Translations under genes and position numbers: made by a program
In this document: positions 1-12,627 of the stretch, piece by piece
How positions within the stretch are numbered: the stretch's first letter is position 1
Layout of the letters: each line of letters opens with the position of its first letter
The notes under the pieces: model-generated
What the model was told of the DNA's origin: nothing
The model's input: only the letters and a program-made list of their open reading frames with translations
Databases searched by the model: none
NCBI GenBank assembly: GCA_021173225.1
Contig: JAJOLK010000006.1
Coordinates: 94,251-158,250, forward strand
From: Phycisphaerales bacterium PN19_bin_20
GTDB lineage: Bacteria > Planctomycetota > Phycisphaerae > Phycisphaerales > UBA1924
Length of the DNA stretch: 64,000 nucleotides
Direction of reading: 5' to 3'

Positions 1-365
1 GCGGGGCGGTGCTGGCGGGGGTCTCTGCCGGGATGCTGTGCTGGTTTGAGGCGTGCCTGACGGACTCGTTCGGGCCGGTCGCGCCGATGCGCGATGGGCT
101 AGGGCTGCTCAAGGGCGCGGCGTGCCCCCACTATGACGGCGAGCGCGAGCGGCGGCCGATGTTTGAGGGGCTGATCGCCGGGCGAAAACTGCCGGGGGGT
201 GTGGCGTGCGACGATCACGCGGCGGCGCACTACAGCAACGGAGAGCTGGTCGGGGGCGTCAGCGAGGTTCGCGGCAAGGGCGTGTATATGGTGGCGAAGC
301 GCGGGGCTGAGGCGGTGACGACGCCGGTGGCGACGCGGTACTTGGGATCTGACACGGGCGCGTGA
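1..365 (+). CDS. Peptidase S51 / dipeptidase E-like protein, C-terminal part (truncated by window edge)
   Basis: Frame open from the window edge; 'GVSAGMLCWFEACLTDS' resembles the S51 nucleophile motif G-x-SAG. Confidence 0.6.
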   Translation, partial: GAVLAGVSAGMLCWFEACLTDSFGPVAPMRDGLGLLKGAACPHYDGERERRPMFEGLIAGRKLPGGVACDDHAAAHYSNGELVGGVSEVRGKGVYMVAKRGAEAVTTPVATRYLGSDTGA

Positions 366-406
366 GGTGATCTGAGCGCCGGTGGCTGGCGGGCCGATAA
401 TGGGGC

Positions 407-1444
407 ATGGACGAGACGCCGCTGAGCCCGATGCTGCTGGTGCCCGAGCTGTTTGCGAAGGTGTGGGGCGGCCGCGCGCTGGAGCGGTTGGGGAAGCGGC
501 TGCCAGCGGGCGAGATGATCGGCGAGAGCTGGGAGGTTGCTGACATGCCGACCACCAGCGCGTCAGGCGCAGGTGGGCGTGCGGTTCGCAGCGTGGTGGC
601 GTCGGGCGAACTGGCGGGGGTCAGCGTGACGGGTTTGGTGGCGTCACGGCGTGAGGAGCTGCTGGGCGCGAGCGCGCTGAGCGATGCCGGGGGCTTCCCG
701 CTGCTGGTGAAGTTTCTGGACGCGCGCGAGAACCTCAGCGTGCAGGTGCACCCGAGCCCGGCGTACGCGGCTGCAAACCCGGCGTGCAAGCTCAAGACCG
801 AGTGCTGGTACATCATGGACCACGAGCCCGGGGCGGTGATTTACAAGGGCGTGAGGCCCGGGATGACGCGCGATGTGTTCGCGGCGGCGATTGCGGGTGG
901 GACGGTGCAGGAGCTGCTGATCGCGGTGCCGGCGGTGCGCGGCGAGTGCCACAACCTACCCAGCGGGACGTGCCACGCGCTGGGGGCGGGGGTGCTGGTG
1001 GCTGAGGTGCAGACGCCCAGCGACACGACGTTCCGGATCTATGACTGGGGCCGTGCGGGGCGCGAGCTGCACGTTGAGCAAGCGCTGGCGTGCATCGACT
1101 TTGGCCCCGCGCCAGCGGCGACGCGGCTGGAGGTTGGCAAAGCCCGCTCGCGGCTGGTGACGACCGAGTTTTTCACGTTGGATCAGGCGCGAATCGGCGT
1201 CGGGACCGGCGCGAGCATGAGCGAGCCGGTGGAGGGCAACGGCGAAGCGCGTGGGCAGCGCGGGCGGTGCCGTGTGGTGGTAGCGATCAGCGGCGAGGTG
1301 ACGTTGATCAGCACGGGGGCGATGTTCCGGCCGGTGCAGGTTCGCGCGGGAGAGACGGCGCTGGTGCCGGCAAGCGTTGCGGGCGCGACGCGGGTTGAGT
1401 CTGTCGACGGCGGCGAGGTGCTGATAGCGTGCGTGCTGGGGTGA
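407..1444 (+). CDS. manA: Mannose-6-phosphate isomerase, class I
   Basis: ORF 345 aa; 'KVWGGRALERLGKRLP', 'GESWEVAD', 'LSVQVHP', 'NLPSGTCHALGAGVLVAEVQTPSDTTFRIYDW' are typical type I PMI motifs. Confidence 0.88.
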   Translation: MDETPLSPMLLVPELFAKVWGGRALERLGKRLPAGEMIGESWEVADMPTTSASGAGGRAVRSVVASGELAGVSVTGLVASRREELLGASALSDAGGFPLLVKFLDARENLSVQVHPSPAYAAANPACKLKTECWYIMDHEPGAVIYKGVRPGMTRDVFAAAIAGGTVQELLIAVPAVRGECHNLPSGTCHALGAGVLVAEVQTPSDTTFRIYDWGRAGRELHVEQALACIDFGPAPAATRLEVGKARSRLVTTEFFTLDQARIGVGTGASMSEPVEGNGEARGQRGRCRVVVAISGEVTLISTGAMFRPVQVRAGETALVPASVAGATRVESVDGGEVLIACVLG

Positions 1445-1491
1445 GCCCGAGTTTTCGCGCGTGCCGCTCGCGGGCTGGGCCGCTGGTGTGG

Positions 1492-2124
1492 CTAGCGAGG
1501 CGATTGGGCGTAGGGGTCAAAGAGCGAGTCGGGCCGCGGCGCGTCGGCATCTGTGTTGGTGCCGGGGGGCTGGTTGTTGGCGGCGAGTGGCCCGCGGTTG
1601 CCGGGCGTGTAGCCAAGGCGAGCGAGCATGTCGCGCATGATGACGCGTGATTCTTCTTCATGGCCCCAAGGGTCAACGCGGACGAACAGGCGGGTTTTGC
1701 TGGGCGTGAGTCGCCAGGCGATGAGGGTTTCTTGGATCCAGCGGGCGGAGCCGCGCTTGCCGCGGAGCTGCGCGGGCTCTTCGAGCGTGCGATCAGCGCT
1801 GTCTATCGAGTAGCCGCGGGCGCGGAGCGTGACGGCGGCGAGGGCCGCGAGCTGGTCGTTGGAATAGCTTGGCGGGAGGTTGGCCTGAAGCGTCCCGGCG
1901 GCGTAGATGACGCTGACGCCGGTGGCGTCAAGCTCTATGGGCTTGGGCGGCGTACAGGCGGCGACGAGGCTTGCGGTAAGTAGTGTCAACGCGAGCCTGC
2001 CCAGCTTGAGCCGCGCAACTAGCGGTGCTTGCGGGCGGCGCGTGGCGTGCCGGAGCGACGGCCGGGTTCGACGTGCGTCGGTCGGAGCTCGGTCGGGTTG
2101 GGCGGGGGTCTGAGGTTGAGCCAC
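1492..2124 (-). CDS. Putative lipoprotein of unknown function
   Basis: ORF with 'LALTLLTASLVAAC' lipobox. The start is uncertain: the listed GTG start overlaps the upstream NYN gene by ~105 bp. Confidence 0.5.
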   Translation of the reverse strand: MAQPQTPAQPDRAPTDARRTRPSLRHATRRPQAPLVARLKLGRLALTLLTASLVAACTPPKPIELDATGVSVIYAAGTLQANLPPSYSNDQLAALAAVTLRARGYSIDSADRTLEEPAQLRGKRGSARWIQETLIAWRLTPSKTRLFVRVDPWGHEEESRVIMRDMLARLGYTPGNRGPLAANNQPPGTNTDADAPRPDSLFDPYAQSPR

Positions 2125-2942
2125 TGTTCCATGCTGAGATCGGCTGGATCGATGCCGTGACTCAAGAGCCAGTCGGCAAGGTCTGGCGGCATGGACGGCC
2201 GGGCGCGCGGTGGTGTGGGGCCAAGGGGCGTCGAAGTGGACGGTTCGGCGGCAGGAGGTGTGCGGCGGGCGGGCGGCTTGGTCTGATTGGCAGGGCTCGG
2301 GAGACTGGGCACGGCTGAGGCGGGTTTGGGGCTTGGCACTGGGCGCGGGGCGGCGATAGGAGATGGTGGCTGCAGGCTCATGGCGGCCTCGATGGCGGCA
2401 AGGTCGGCCAGGTCGCTTGGGGTCAGCTCGGCGAGCCAGCGTTCAAGGGTGGCGCGGTTGAGCGGGATGTCGGTGGCGAAGGCCGGGCGGGTTGGGGTTC
2501 GGCTGCCGGGGGCGACCGGGCGGCCGCGCTGGTGGCTGGCGCGGTCAAGGGCAAGCTGATGGAGAAAGGTTTCGCTGCGGAGTGTTCGTGCGTGGGCGCG
2601 GCCGGCGGCTTTGCGCAGGCGGTGATCGCTGCTGACGACGATGACACGCTTGGACCTTGCGGTGATCTCGAGCTGGGCCTCGATGAGGTCGTCGGCAGTA
2701 TGGGCGAGGCCCGCGAACTGCAGTCGGATGGTTGGCGGGAGCGTGGCGGGTGAGTGGTGCGCGTGGCCGGGGTGGGCGCGGTCGAGGGCGGCGCGGGTGC
2801 CGTCGCAGATCAGCAGGGCCTCGCGCTTTGCGTAACGGCTGGTGGCGATGAGATCGGCCAGGCCGAGCGGGTCGAGCCCGGCGAGCTCTGGTGGGAGCAC
2901 GCCGGTGACGTGGAGCACGTTGTAGACGTCGACTATGAGCAC
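2019..2942 (-). CDS. NYN/PIN-like (YacP/DUF901-type) RNA-binding or nuclease domain protein with Pro-rich linker
   Basis: N-terminus 'MLIVDVYNVLHVTG' and 'LLICDGTRAALD...VVSSDHRLRKAA' fit NYN domains. Confidence 0.7.
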   Translation of the reverse strand: MLIVDVYNVLHVTGVLPPELAGLDPLGLADLIATSRYAKREALLICDGTRAALDRAHPGHAHHSPATLPPTIRLQFAGLAHTADDLIEAQLEITARSKRVIVVSSDHRLRKAAGRAHARTLRSETFLHQLALDRASHQRGRPVAPGSRTPTRPAFATDIPLNRATLERWLAELTPSDLADLAAIEAAMSLQPPSPIAAPRPVPSPKPASAVPSLPSPANQTKPPARRTPPAAEPSTSTPLGPTPPRARPSMPPDLADWLLSHGIDPADLSMEQWLNLRPPPNPTELRPTHVEPGRRSGTPRAARKHR

Positions 2943-3227
2943 GGGGAGCCGGGGAGCACGAGGGGAGGAATGAGGAGGGCGGAGGAATGGGCACGGCGCA
3001 TCAGGGGCGCGGCTATGGGGGCGCGGAGTCGCGGGCGAGTGTGGTAAATACCCTTGAACTGGCTGGGATGGGATTCGTCGGGTTTGTCGGGGTGATGATC
3101 GGTGGGGACTTGAACCCGGGCGGGTGTTCGGCTTTACTTGCGACCCTACGTGAAACCTTAGGGGCTCAGGCCGCGGGCCTGTGCGATTGGATAGTTGGTC
3201 CTTCTGCGCTGGAAGAGGTCAAGGTTT

Positions 3228-3455
3228 ATGGCGATCCGTGTGAAAAGCCGCTCTGGTGAGTCGGTTGACCAGATGATGCGTCGGTTCAAGAAGCTCTGCG
3301 AGAAGGAGGGGCTGACCAAGGACATCAAGCGGAAAGAGTACTACGAGAAGCCCAGCGAGCGTGCGCGTCGTGACGTGCGCAAGGCGATCGGTCGTCGTCT
3401 GCGCGAGGCGATGATCGCGGGCGAGATCAAGCCGACGCGTATCAGCAAGGGCTGA
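3228..3455 (+). CDS. rpsU: 30S ribosomal protein S21
   Basis: 75 aa 'MAIRVKSRSGESVDQMMRRFKKLCEKEGLTKDIKRKEYYEKPSERARR...'; ATG at 3228. Confidence 0.93.
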   Translation: MAIRVKSRSGESVDQMMRRFKKLCEKEGLTKDIKRKEYYEKPSERARRDVRKAIGRRLREAMIAGEIKPTRISKG

Positions 3456-3654
3456 TCGGGCGTGGCTTCGTGGTGTTAACTGATCGGTGGCCCGTTGGCC
3501 GCCGTGGTAGTGTACAGCGAGACGGCCCGTTCTGGCGTTGCTCGCGTGAAGTGTCGGGCCCGACTGTTGGGCGTCGGCCCGGCCTTGGGTGTAGGACCAG
3601 TGTCCAGCCCTGGGCGGGCGTTTGAAACAAGCACACAGCCTCAGGAGGTTGAAC

Positions 3655-6462
<2,808 letters not shown>

Positions 6463-6501
6463 GGGCGGTAATGAGGCGTGAATTTGATGTGCGTGACACG
6501 C

Positions 6502-6530
6502 GGGGCGGCCTGATGGGTCGCCCCCGTTTC
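6502..6530 (+). terminator. Terminator-like hairpin downstream of hppA
   Basis: GGGGCGGCC-tgatg-GGTCGCCCC stem (one G.U), followed by cgtttcgtt. Confidence 0.45.
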
Positions 6531-6607
6531 GTTGCAGCGGGCCCCCGGGGTTTGGGCAGGGCAAGGCCGGTGGTGGGCGTAGGTTCCAGGTGCGTCTTGA
6601 TGGAACC

Positions 6608-6637
6608 TTGACATGAGCGTTACACCCGCTTCATAAT
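6608..6637 (+). promoter_or_regulatory. Sigma70-like promoter in hppA-rny intergenic region
   Basis: TTGACA (6608-6613), 18-nt spacer, CATAAT (6632-6637). Confidence 0.55.
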
Positions 6638-7192
6638 GGTGGAGCGTTTGTTGGGACGGGACATTCGGTGGTCCGCACGGGCGGACGCCGTTCACAGGGT
6701 TCGCTCGCGGCCTGGGCCTGCGTGCGGGCCCGCCGGGACGTTCGGACGTTCTTGGCATAGATCTGGCTGGCTTCAACCCCTTTGTTGGGCACTTGGATCG
6801 GACAGTTGGGCTTGGCACTTTGGCGGCAGGTTGGGCGGAAGGTTGCTGGCGCTGGCTCTGCGGGGCGGCTTGGCCGCTGGGCGCTGGGCGTTGGCGGAGC
6901 ATTGGTGGGGCGTTTGGTGTGGCGATTGGTGGGCGGTCGCGGGCGGATGGGCCGCGACGCAGGTGCTGAGTCGGGCGTAACAGGGTGCTTCGCGCTGATG
7001 TGTGTGTTCTGGCGCGGCGGGGCTGGGCTGAGCGAGACTGGTGTGAGCGGCGACGGGCGCGTTGAGAGGCCCGGCGGTGGTCGTTCAATTGACGTGGGGC
7101 TTGGCGTTGGGCTTGGCGTTGGGATTGGCGGTCGGTGGGGTTGATTGGTGGTCAAGCCCGGTTCGGAACAACACTTCGATAAAGGGGCGTCT

Positions 7193-8776
7193 GTGCTCTA
7201 TGTGCTTGGACAAATCGACTTTGGTGACGCGACCATCGGCGCGGTGATCGGGCTGGTCATTGGTCTGCTGGTGAGCGTGCCGGTGCTCAAGCGGCTGGGC
7301 GTGGGGACGGTCGGGGCGGCGAAGGCCGAGGCGACGGCGGTGAAGGCCAAGGCCGAGCAGGACGCCAAGGACATCGTGACGCGGGCGGAGATCGACGCGG
7401 AGAAGAGGGGCATCGAGCGGTCTCAGAAGCTCGAGGCCGAGTCATCGGTCAAGCGCGAGGAGCTGCGCGAGACCGAGCGGCGGCTGACGAAGCGCGAGGA
7501 CCTGGTTGACCGCAAGCTTGAGCAGCTCACGGGCCGCGAAGAGTCTGTGGCCAGGACCGACGAGCAACTGAAGGTGAAGCTGGCGAGCGTGACGGCGCGC
7601 GAGGGCGAGCTTACCAACGCAGTGGCGGAGCAGCGCGAGAAGCTGCTGGCGATCGCCCAGATGAGCGTGGAGCAGGCTCGCGCGCAGGTGCTGGAGCGGG
7701 TTGAGAACGAGAGCCGCGCTGAGGCGGCCAAGGTGGCGCGGAAGACGATCGAGGAGGCGGAGACTCACGCCAAGGAGCGTGCGCGCGAGGTGACGCTGAT
7801 GGCGATCCAGCGTTACGCCAGCGAGCACACCAGCGAGAGCACGGTGCGGACGGTGCCGATCCCCAGCGACGACATGAAGGGCCGGATCATCGGGCGTGAG
7901 GGGCGGAACATCCGGGCGATCGAGAAGGCCACGGGGGTGGACATCATCGTTGACGACACGCCCGGGGTGATCGTGGTGAGCTGCTTTGACAAGGTGCGCC
8001 AGGCCGTGGCGGTCGAGAGCCTGCAGCGGCTGATCGCCGACGGGCGGATGCACCCGTCGCGGATCGAAGAGGTTGTCGAGAAGGTCCGCTCAGAGATGGA
8101 GGAGCGGATCAACAAGCACGGCAAGGACGCGGCGGCGGAGGTCAACCTGCGCGGGCTGCACCCGAAGATCAACGAGGCGATGGGGCGGCTGCAGTTCCGC
8201 ACCAGCTACGGGCAGAACGTGCTGAAGCACTCTATCGAGGTTGGATACATCTGCCAGCTCATTGCCGACCAGCTCGGCTTTGACGGGGCGCTGGCGCGGC
8301 GATGCGGCTATCTGCACGACATCGGCAAGTCAATGGACCACGAGGTGGAGGGCACGCACCCGAAGATCGGCTACGACTTTGCCAAGCAGTTTGGCGAGCG
8401 CGAGCCGGTGCTCAACGCGATCGCCGGGCACCACGGGGACGTGCCGAGCACGAGCTTCTACACGCCGATTGTGATGGCGGCCGACGCGATCAGCAGCGCC
8501 CGCCCGGGTGCGCGGCGTGAGAGCCTTGAGAAGTACATCCAGCGGCTGGAGCAGCTGCAGGACATCGCGATGAAGCACCAGGGCGTGACGGAGGCGTATG
8601 CGATCCAGGCCGGGCGCGAGGTGCGGGTGATGGTGGACGCCAACCGTGTGGGTGACGATGAGGCGTACGCGGTGGCGCTGTCGATTGCCAAGCGTGTGAG
8701 CGAGGAGATGACGTTCCCCGGTGAGATCAAGGTGACGGTGCTTCGCGAGACGCGCGCGATCGAGATCGCGCGTTAA
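7193..8776 (+). CDS. rny: Ribonuclease Y
   Basis: N-terminal TM, coiled coil, KH 'GRIIGREGRNIRAIEKATGVDIIVDDTPG', HD 'GYLHDIGKSMDHE...GHHGD'. GTG at 7193 is preferred over the listed 7145 start. Confidence 0.93.
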   Translation: MLYVLGQIDFGDATIGAVIGLVIGLLVSVPVLKRLGVGTVGAAKAEATAVKAKAEQDAKDIVTRAEIDAEKRGIERSQKLEAESSVKREELRETERRLTKREDLVDRKLEQLTGREESVARTDEQLKVKLASVTAREGELTNAVAEQREKLLAIAQMSVEQARAQVLERVENESRAEAAKVARKTIEEAETHAKERAREVTLMAIQRYASEHTSESTVRTVPIPSDDMKGRIIGREGRNIRAIEKATGVDIIVDDTPGVIVVSCFDKVRQAVAVESLQRLIADGRMHPSRIEEVVEKVRSEMEERINKHGKDAAAEVNLRGLHPKINEAMGRLQFRTSYGQNVLKHSIEVGYICQLIADQLGFDGALARRCGYLHDIGKSMDHEVEGTHPKIGYDFAKQFGEREPVLNAIAGHHGDVPSTSFYTPIVMAADAISSARPGARRESLEKYIQRLEQLQDIAMKHQGVTEAYAIQAGREVRVMVDANRVGDDEAYAVALSIAKRVSEEMTFPGEIKVTVLRETRAIEIAR

Positions 8777-8875
8777 AGCGGTGGCTTGGGGCCGCTTGAG
8801 ACCAAGCCCGATGGGGCCGGTCGTGGCGGCTTCTTTCTGCTTGTGTTTGGCCGTTCGGTCTGCTACATTGCCGGC

Positions 8876-10345
8876 ATGACTTCACTGCCGCCGATGGGGG
8901 GGTTGGTTGGTCGGCCCGGCGTTCCGGGCGGTGCCGCGGGTGGTAGCGGGCATGCCGCGGCACGGGCGGTCTTTGATGACGGGGGCGACGACGAGGCTCT
9001 TTTGCAGGCGCTGGCGGCGATGCAGCAGTTGAGCAAGGCCGGCGAGCCGCGGCACCTGTTCAAGCTTGCCGCCGACTTTATCCTGGGTGCTACGGGTGAC
9101 GACACGGCCCACGCGGTGCTGGTGGTCAGTGACGCCGGGCTTGGGCCGGGCGAGTTCCGCGTGACGCGGCGGCTTGTGAGCACCCCCCACCGTCGGATGG
9201 TGGTCGAGTCATTTGAGGATGAGAGCGTGGCCCCGGTGCTGCGCGGCGGCGTGGTGGCGAGCCTGCTGCGCAAGAAGCGTCCTGAGCTGGTGCGTGAGAT
9301 TGAGCTGCGCGCCGAGGACCCGCTGGCCGACGAGCTGGCGGGCTTGGGCGAGTGCCTGGTATTGCCGGTGTTTCATGAGGGGCGTGTCGGGCGGCGGTAC
9401 CTGGTATTCCGTCCGCGTTGGGGGGCGGTAGAGGTCTCGGGCGTTGAGCGTGCGATGCTGCTGGCGGGGTTTATTGAGACGTCGATTGCGAACCTGCAGA
9501 GCGCGCGGTGGATTGAGGCGTACGCGCGTGAGCTTTCGGTGCAGCTTGAGCGTGTCAGTCGCCAGCAGAAGCACCTGCTGCCGCGGGCGCACAGCGAGCG
9601 GCCCGGGCGCTGGGCGGGGGTTGAGGAGCACTGCCCCGGGCTTGACGTGGGGCTGGCGTACCGCCCGGCGATCCGCGCGGGTGGCGACTATTTCCAGTTC
9701 TTCCCGCTGCCGGGGTTGGACGGCTCAACGAACAGTGAGCGGCTGGTCACCGTCGTGGCTGATGTGTCTGGGCACAGCGCCGACGCGGCGATGGTCATGA
9801 GCATGCTGCACGCGATCTTGCGTGGCGATGCGCCGCTGAGCGCGGGCCCGGGCGCGGTGCTAAGCCACCTGAACAGCCGGATACACCCGCTGCTGATGGA
9901 GGGTCAGTTTGTTACCGCCGCGGTGCTGGAGATCGACCCCGGTGCCAAGGGCGGTATGGGCCGGGTGGTGTACGCGACGGGCGCGCATCCGCCGCCGCGA
10001 TTGGTTCGCTCGGGCGTTGGGGTGCTGAGCCTTGAGCACGCCAATGGCGGGCTGATCGGGCTTGAGCCGGGCATGCTGTTCCCTGAAGCCGAGGCGGAGT
10101 TCCGCGTGGGCGACCGCGTGCTGCTCTACAGCGATGGGCTGATCGACTCACTGGCCCAGAGCAGCCACTTGGGCAGCACCAATAGTGTGGATCAGCTCGA
10201 CGCGCACCTGACGAACCTCTCACACCTGGACTCTGAGGCCACATGCGCCGAGCTGATGCACCTGTCGCGCGGCGACGGCACCGGGCCGGCGATCGATGAC
10301 ATCACCGTGGTGTGCGTCGGGCGGCGGGCCAGCCTGGCCGAGTAG
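8876..10345 (+). CDS. PP2C/SpoIIE (RsbU-like) serine phosphatase with N-terminal GAF-like region
   Basis: 'RAGGDYFQFFPLP...VVADVSGHSADAAMVMSMLHAILR', 'GDRVLLYSDGLIDSL'. ATG at 8876. Confidence 0.85.
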   Translation: MTSLPPMGGLVGRPGVPGGAAGGSGHAAARAVFDDGGDDEALLQALAAMQQLSKAGEPRHLFKLAADFILGATGDDTAHAVLVVSDAGLGPGEFRVTRRLVSTPHRRMVVESFEDESVAPVLRGGVVASLLRKKRPELVREIELRAEDPLADELAGLGECLVLPVFHEGRVGRRYLVFRPRWGAVEVSGVERAMLLAGFIETSIANLQSARWIEAYARELSVQLERVSRQQKHLLPRAHSERPGRWAGVEEHCPGLDVGLAYRPAIRAGGDYFQFFPLPGLDGSTNSERLVTVVADVSGHSADAAMVMSMLHAILRGDAPLSAGPGAVLSHLNSRIHPLLMEGQFVTAAVLEIDPGAKGGMGRVVYATGAHPPPRLVRSGVGVLSLEHANGGLIGLEPGMLFPEAEAEFRVGDRVLLYSDGLIDSLAQSSHLGSTNSVDQLDAHLTNLSHLDSEATCAELMHLSRGDGTGPAIDDITVVCVGRRASLAE

Positions 10346-10413
10346 TAGATACTCTTGCTCACTCTTTTTCTCGCGAAGCGTGGGAGTACTTAGCCGCTGC
10401 AGCATCAAAGAAA

Positions 10414-10438
10414 GCGACCCGGGTATTGCCCGGGTCGC
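10414..10438 (-). terminator. Rho-independent terminator of the chemoreceptor gene
   Basis: Perfect 10-bp stem GCGACCCGGG-tattg-CCCGGGTCGC; on the minus strand it is followed by TTTCTTTG. Confidence 0.75.
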
Positions 10439-10492
10439 GTGGTGAAGTTAGGATGTGTTGCGAATGTGTTGACGGGCTATGGGCCCGCTGGC

Positions 10493-12436
10493 TTAGGCGA
10501 GCTTGAAGCGGCCGACGAGCTTCTGGAGGTTCTCGGCCTGGTTTGAGAGGTCCGCGGCGGCCTTGGAGCTCTGCTGAGCGCCCTCGGCGGCCTCACGCGT
10601 CACGGCGTTGATCGACTCAACACTCTTACTGATCTGCGTGCTCGCGGCTGACTGCTCCTCCGCCGCCGCCGCGATTGACTGCACCATCACGCCCAGCGTC
10701 TGGCTGCTGGTCACGATGGTTTCGAGCGCTTTACCCGCGTCGGTGGCGAGCTGCACGCCGCTGGTGACCTTCTGCGTGCCAGCCTCGATGCACGTGACTG
10801 CGCTCTTGGTCTCAGCCTGGATCTCGCGGATGCTCTTGGCGACCTCTTCGGTGGCCGTGGTCGTACGCTCGGCGAGCTTGCGGACCTCGTCAGCGACGAC
10901 GGCGAACCCGCGGCCGTGCTCGCCGGCACGTGCGGCCTCGATGGCGGCGTTGAGCGCCAGCAGGTTGGTTTGATCGGCGATGTCGTTGATGACACCGATG
11001 ATCTGGCCGATCTGCTCGCTCTTCTTGCCCAGGCTGTTGACGTTGCTGGCGCTCTCAGCGACCTGCTTAGCGATCGCCTTCATCTCGTCAACGGTCTGCT
11101 GCACAACCTCACCGCCGCCGGTGGCTTGCTGCCCGGCGCTGGCCGCGTTGGCCGCGGCTTCTGAGGATTTCTTGGCGACCTCGACAACGCTGGCTGACAT
11201 CTCCTCGACCGCCGCGGAGACCTGCTGGGTCTGCTGGGTCTGCTTGTCGAGCCCGGCGGCCATCTCCTCGGCGGAGGCGGCGATCTCGGTGCTTGCCGCC
11301 GCCACCTGCTTGCTGGAGGCCGAGACCTCGAGCATCAGGTTCTGGATGCGGATGACGAACTTGTTGAACCACTTGCCGAGGGTTCCGAGCTCATCGCCGC
11401 GGTTCTCGTCGACGCGTTGGGTCAGGTCGCCCTCGCCCTCGGCGATGTCGCGGAGGCGCTCGTTAACCAGGCGGAGGGGGGTGATGATGGAGCGGGCGAT
11501 GAAGAACGCGAAGGCGACGCCGATCAGGACTGCCACGCCCGTGATTACTGCGGTCTGGACCATGGCGGACTGCATAGTCGAGACAGCGGTCTTCTCCGTC
11601 TTGCGACCGGACTCAGCCAGCACAGCGATCAGCTCGTTATTCGTCTTTGTCATCCGATCACCGGCGGGGAAGAGCTTGTTCGTTCGAGTGCTCTGGATTT
11701 CATCAGCCATGACCTTGACGCGTGTACCGATTGCGACGTACTTGTCATAGTCGGCCTTGAGCGTGCCGAGGCGGTCACGAGTAGGGCCCGTCGCCGATGC
11801 GTAGAGCGAGGCCAAACGCGGCTGGACGCGGGCGATCGCATCGCTGGCCATCTTGAACTCGTCGCCGTCGAACGTGACTAGGAATCGGGCCACGCCCAGC
11901 CGCGTTGAGTTGATGTCGGCCTTGACCTCCATCAGCGCCAACGCGAGGTCGCGGTTGTCGGCGGCTGCCTCGCGGGCCAGGTTCGTCACGCTTTCTTCGA
12001 GCGCCTTGCCCGTTGGGCCGCACTGCTTGTAAAAGATGTTGTCGCGCTCCAGATAGCCGGAGATCATCGTCTTGGCATAGGCCTGGAAGCTCGTGAAATC
12101 TTCCTTGAGCTGATTGACGAGCTTGGCCTGGTCGGCCTCGGTCATGACCTCGGCGGCCTTGTCAAGCAGCTCGCTCGACTTGGCGACGACGGTCTCGTAA
12201 TTCTTGATCTTGTCGGCGCTCGGCTCGATCTGAACGCGGTTGATCGCCGCGCGGGTGCGCACGATCGTGGCCCCCAGCTCGGCACCGACGGTGAGGTCCT
12301 CAGCGACCGTGCCCAACTCTTGGGCTGTGCTGACGGCCTGGTCGGCCTTCCACATGGCGATGCCGCCGATGCCCGCCACGAGCAGGCAGAGGGTTCCAAA
12401 GCCCAAACCAAGACGCTTGCCGATGGTCCACTTCAT
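10493..12436 (-). CDS. Methyl-accepting chemotaxis protein
   Basis: TM, helical sensor region, TM, HAMP, and signalling hairpin '[50 protein letters not shown]'. Confidence 0.95.
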   Translation of the reverse strand: MKWTIGKRLGLGFGTLCLLVAGIGGIAMWKADQAVSTAQELGTVAEDLTVGAELGATIVRTRAAINRVQIEPSADKIKNYETVVAKSSELLDKAAEVMTEADQAKLVNQLKEDFTSFQAYAKTMISGYLERDNIFYKQCGPTGKALEESVTNLAREAAADNRDLALALMEVKADINSTRLGVARFLVTFDGDEFKMASDAIARVQPRLASLYASATGPTRDRLGTLKADYDKYVAIGTRVKVMADEIQSTRTNKLFPAGDRMTKTNNELIAVLAESGRKTEKTAVSTMQSAMVQTAVITGVAVLIGVAFAFFIARSIITPLRLVNERLRDIAEGEGDLTQRVDENRGDELGTLGKWFNKFVIRIQNLMLEVSASSKQVAAASTEIAASAEEMAAGLDKQTQQTQQVSAAVEEMSASVVEVAKKSSEAAANAASAGQQATGGGEVVQQTVDEMKAIAKQVAESASNVNSLGKKSEQIGQIIGVINDIADQTNLLALNAAIEAARAGEHGRGFAVVADEVRKLAERTTTATEEVAKSIREIQAETKSAVTCIEAGTQKVTSGVQLATDAGKALETIVTSSQTLGVMVQSIAAAAEEQSAASTQISKSVESINAVTREAAEGAQQSSKAAADLSNQAENLQKLVGRFKLA

Positions 12437-12627
12437 ATCTAGTTCCTCCGTTGTTTCGGCCGAGCACCCTGAGCGCTCGTTCCGCGTAGATCATCGGGCG
12501 AATCCGGCAGAAACTGCGTCCGCGTGATCGGAGGACCTTCCGTTGCCGTATAGGGGTTTTCCCGCGCGCGACCACCTTTGAGTGGCCCGCAACCGGGTGC
12601 CTGACGCTGCGGATGAGTTCCGCATAG

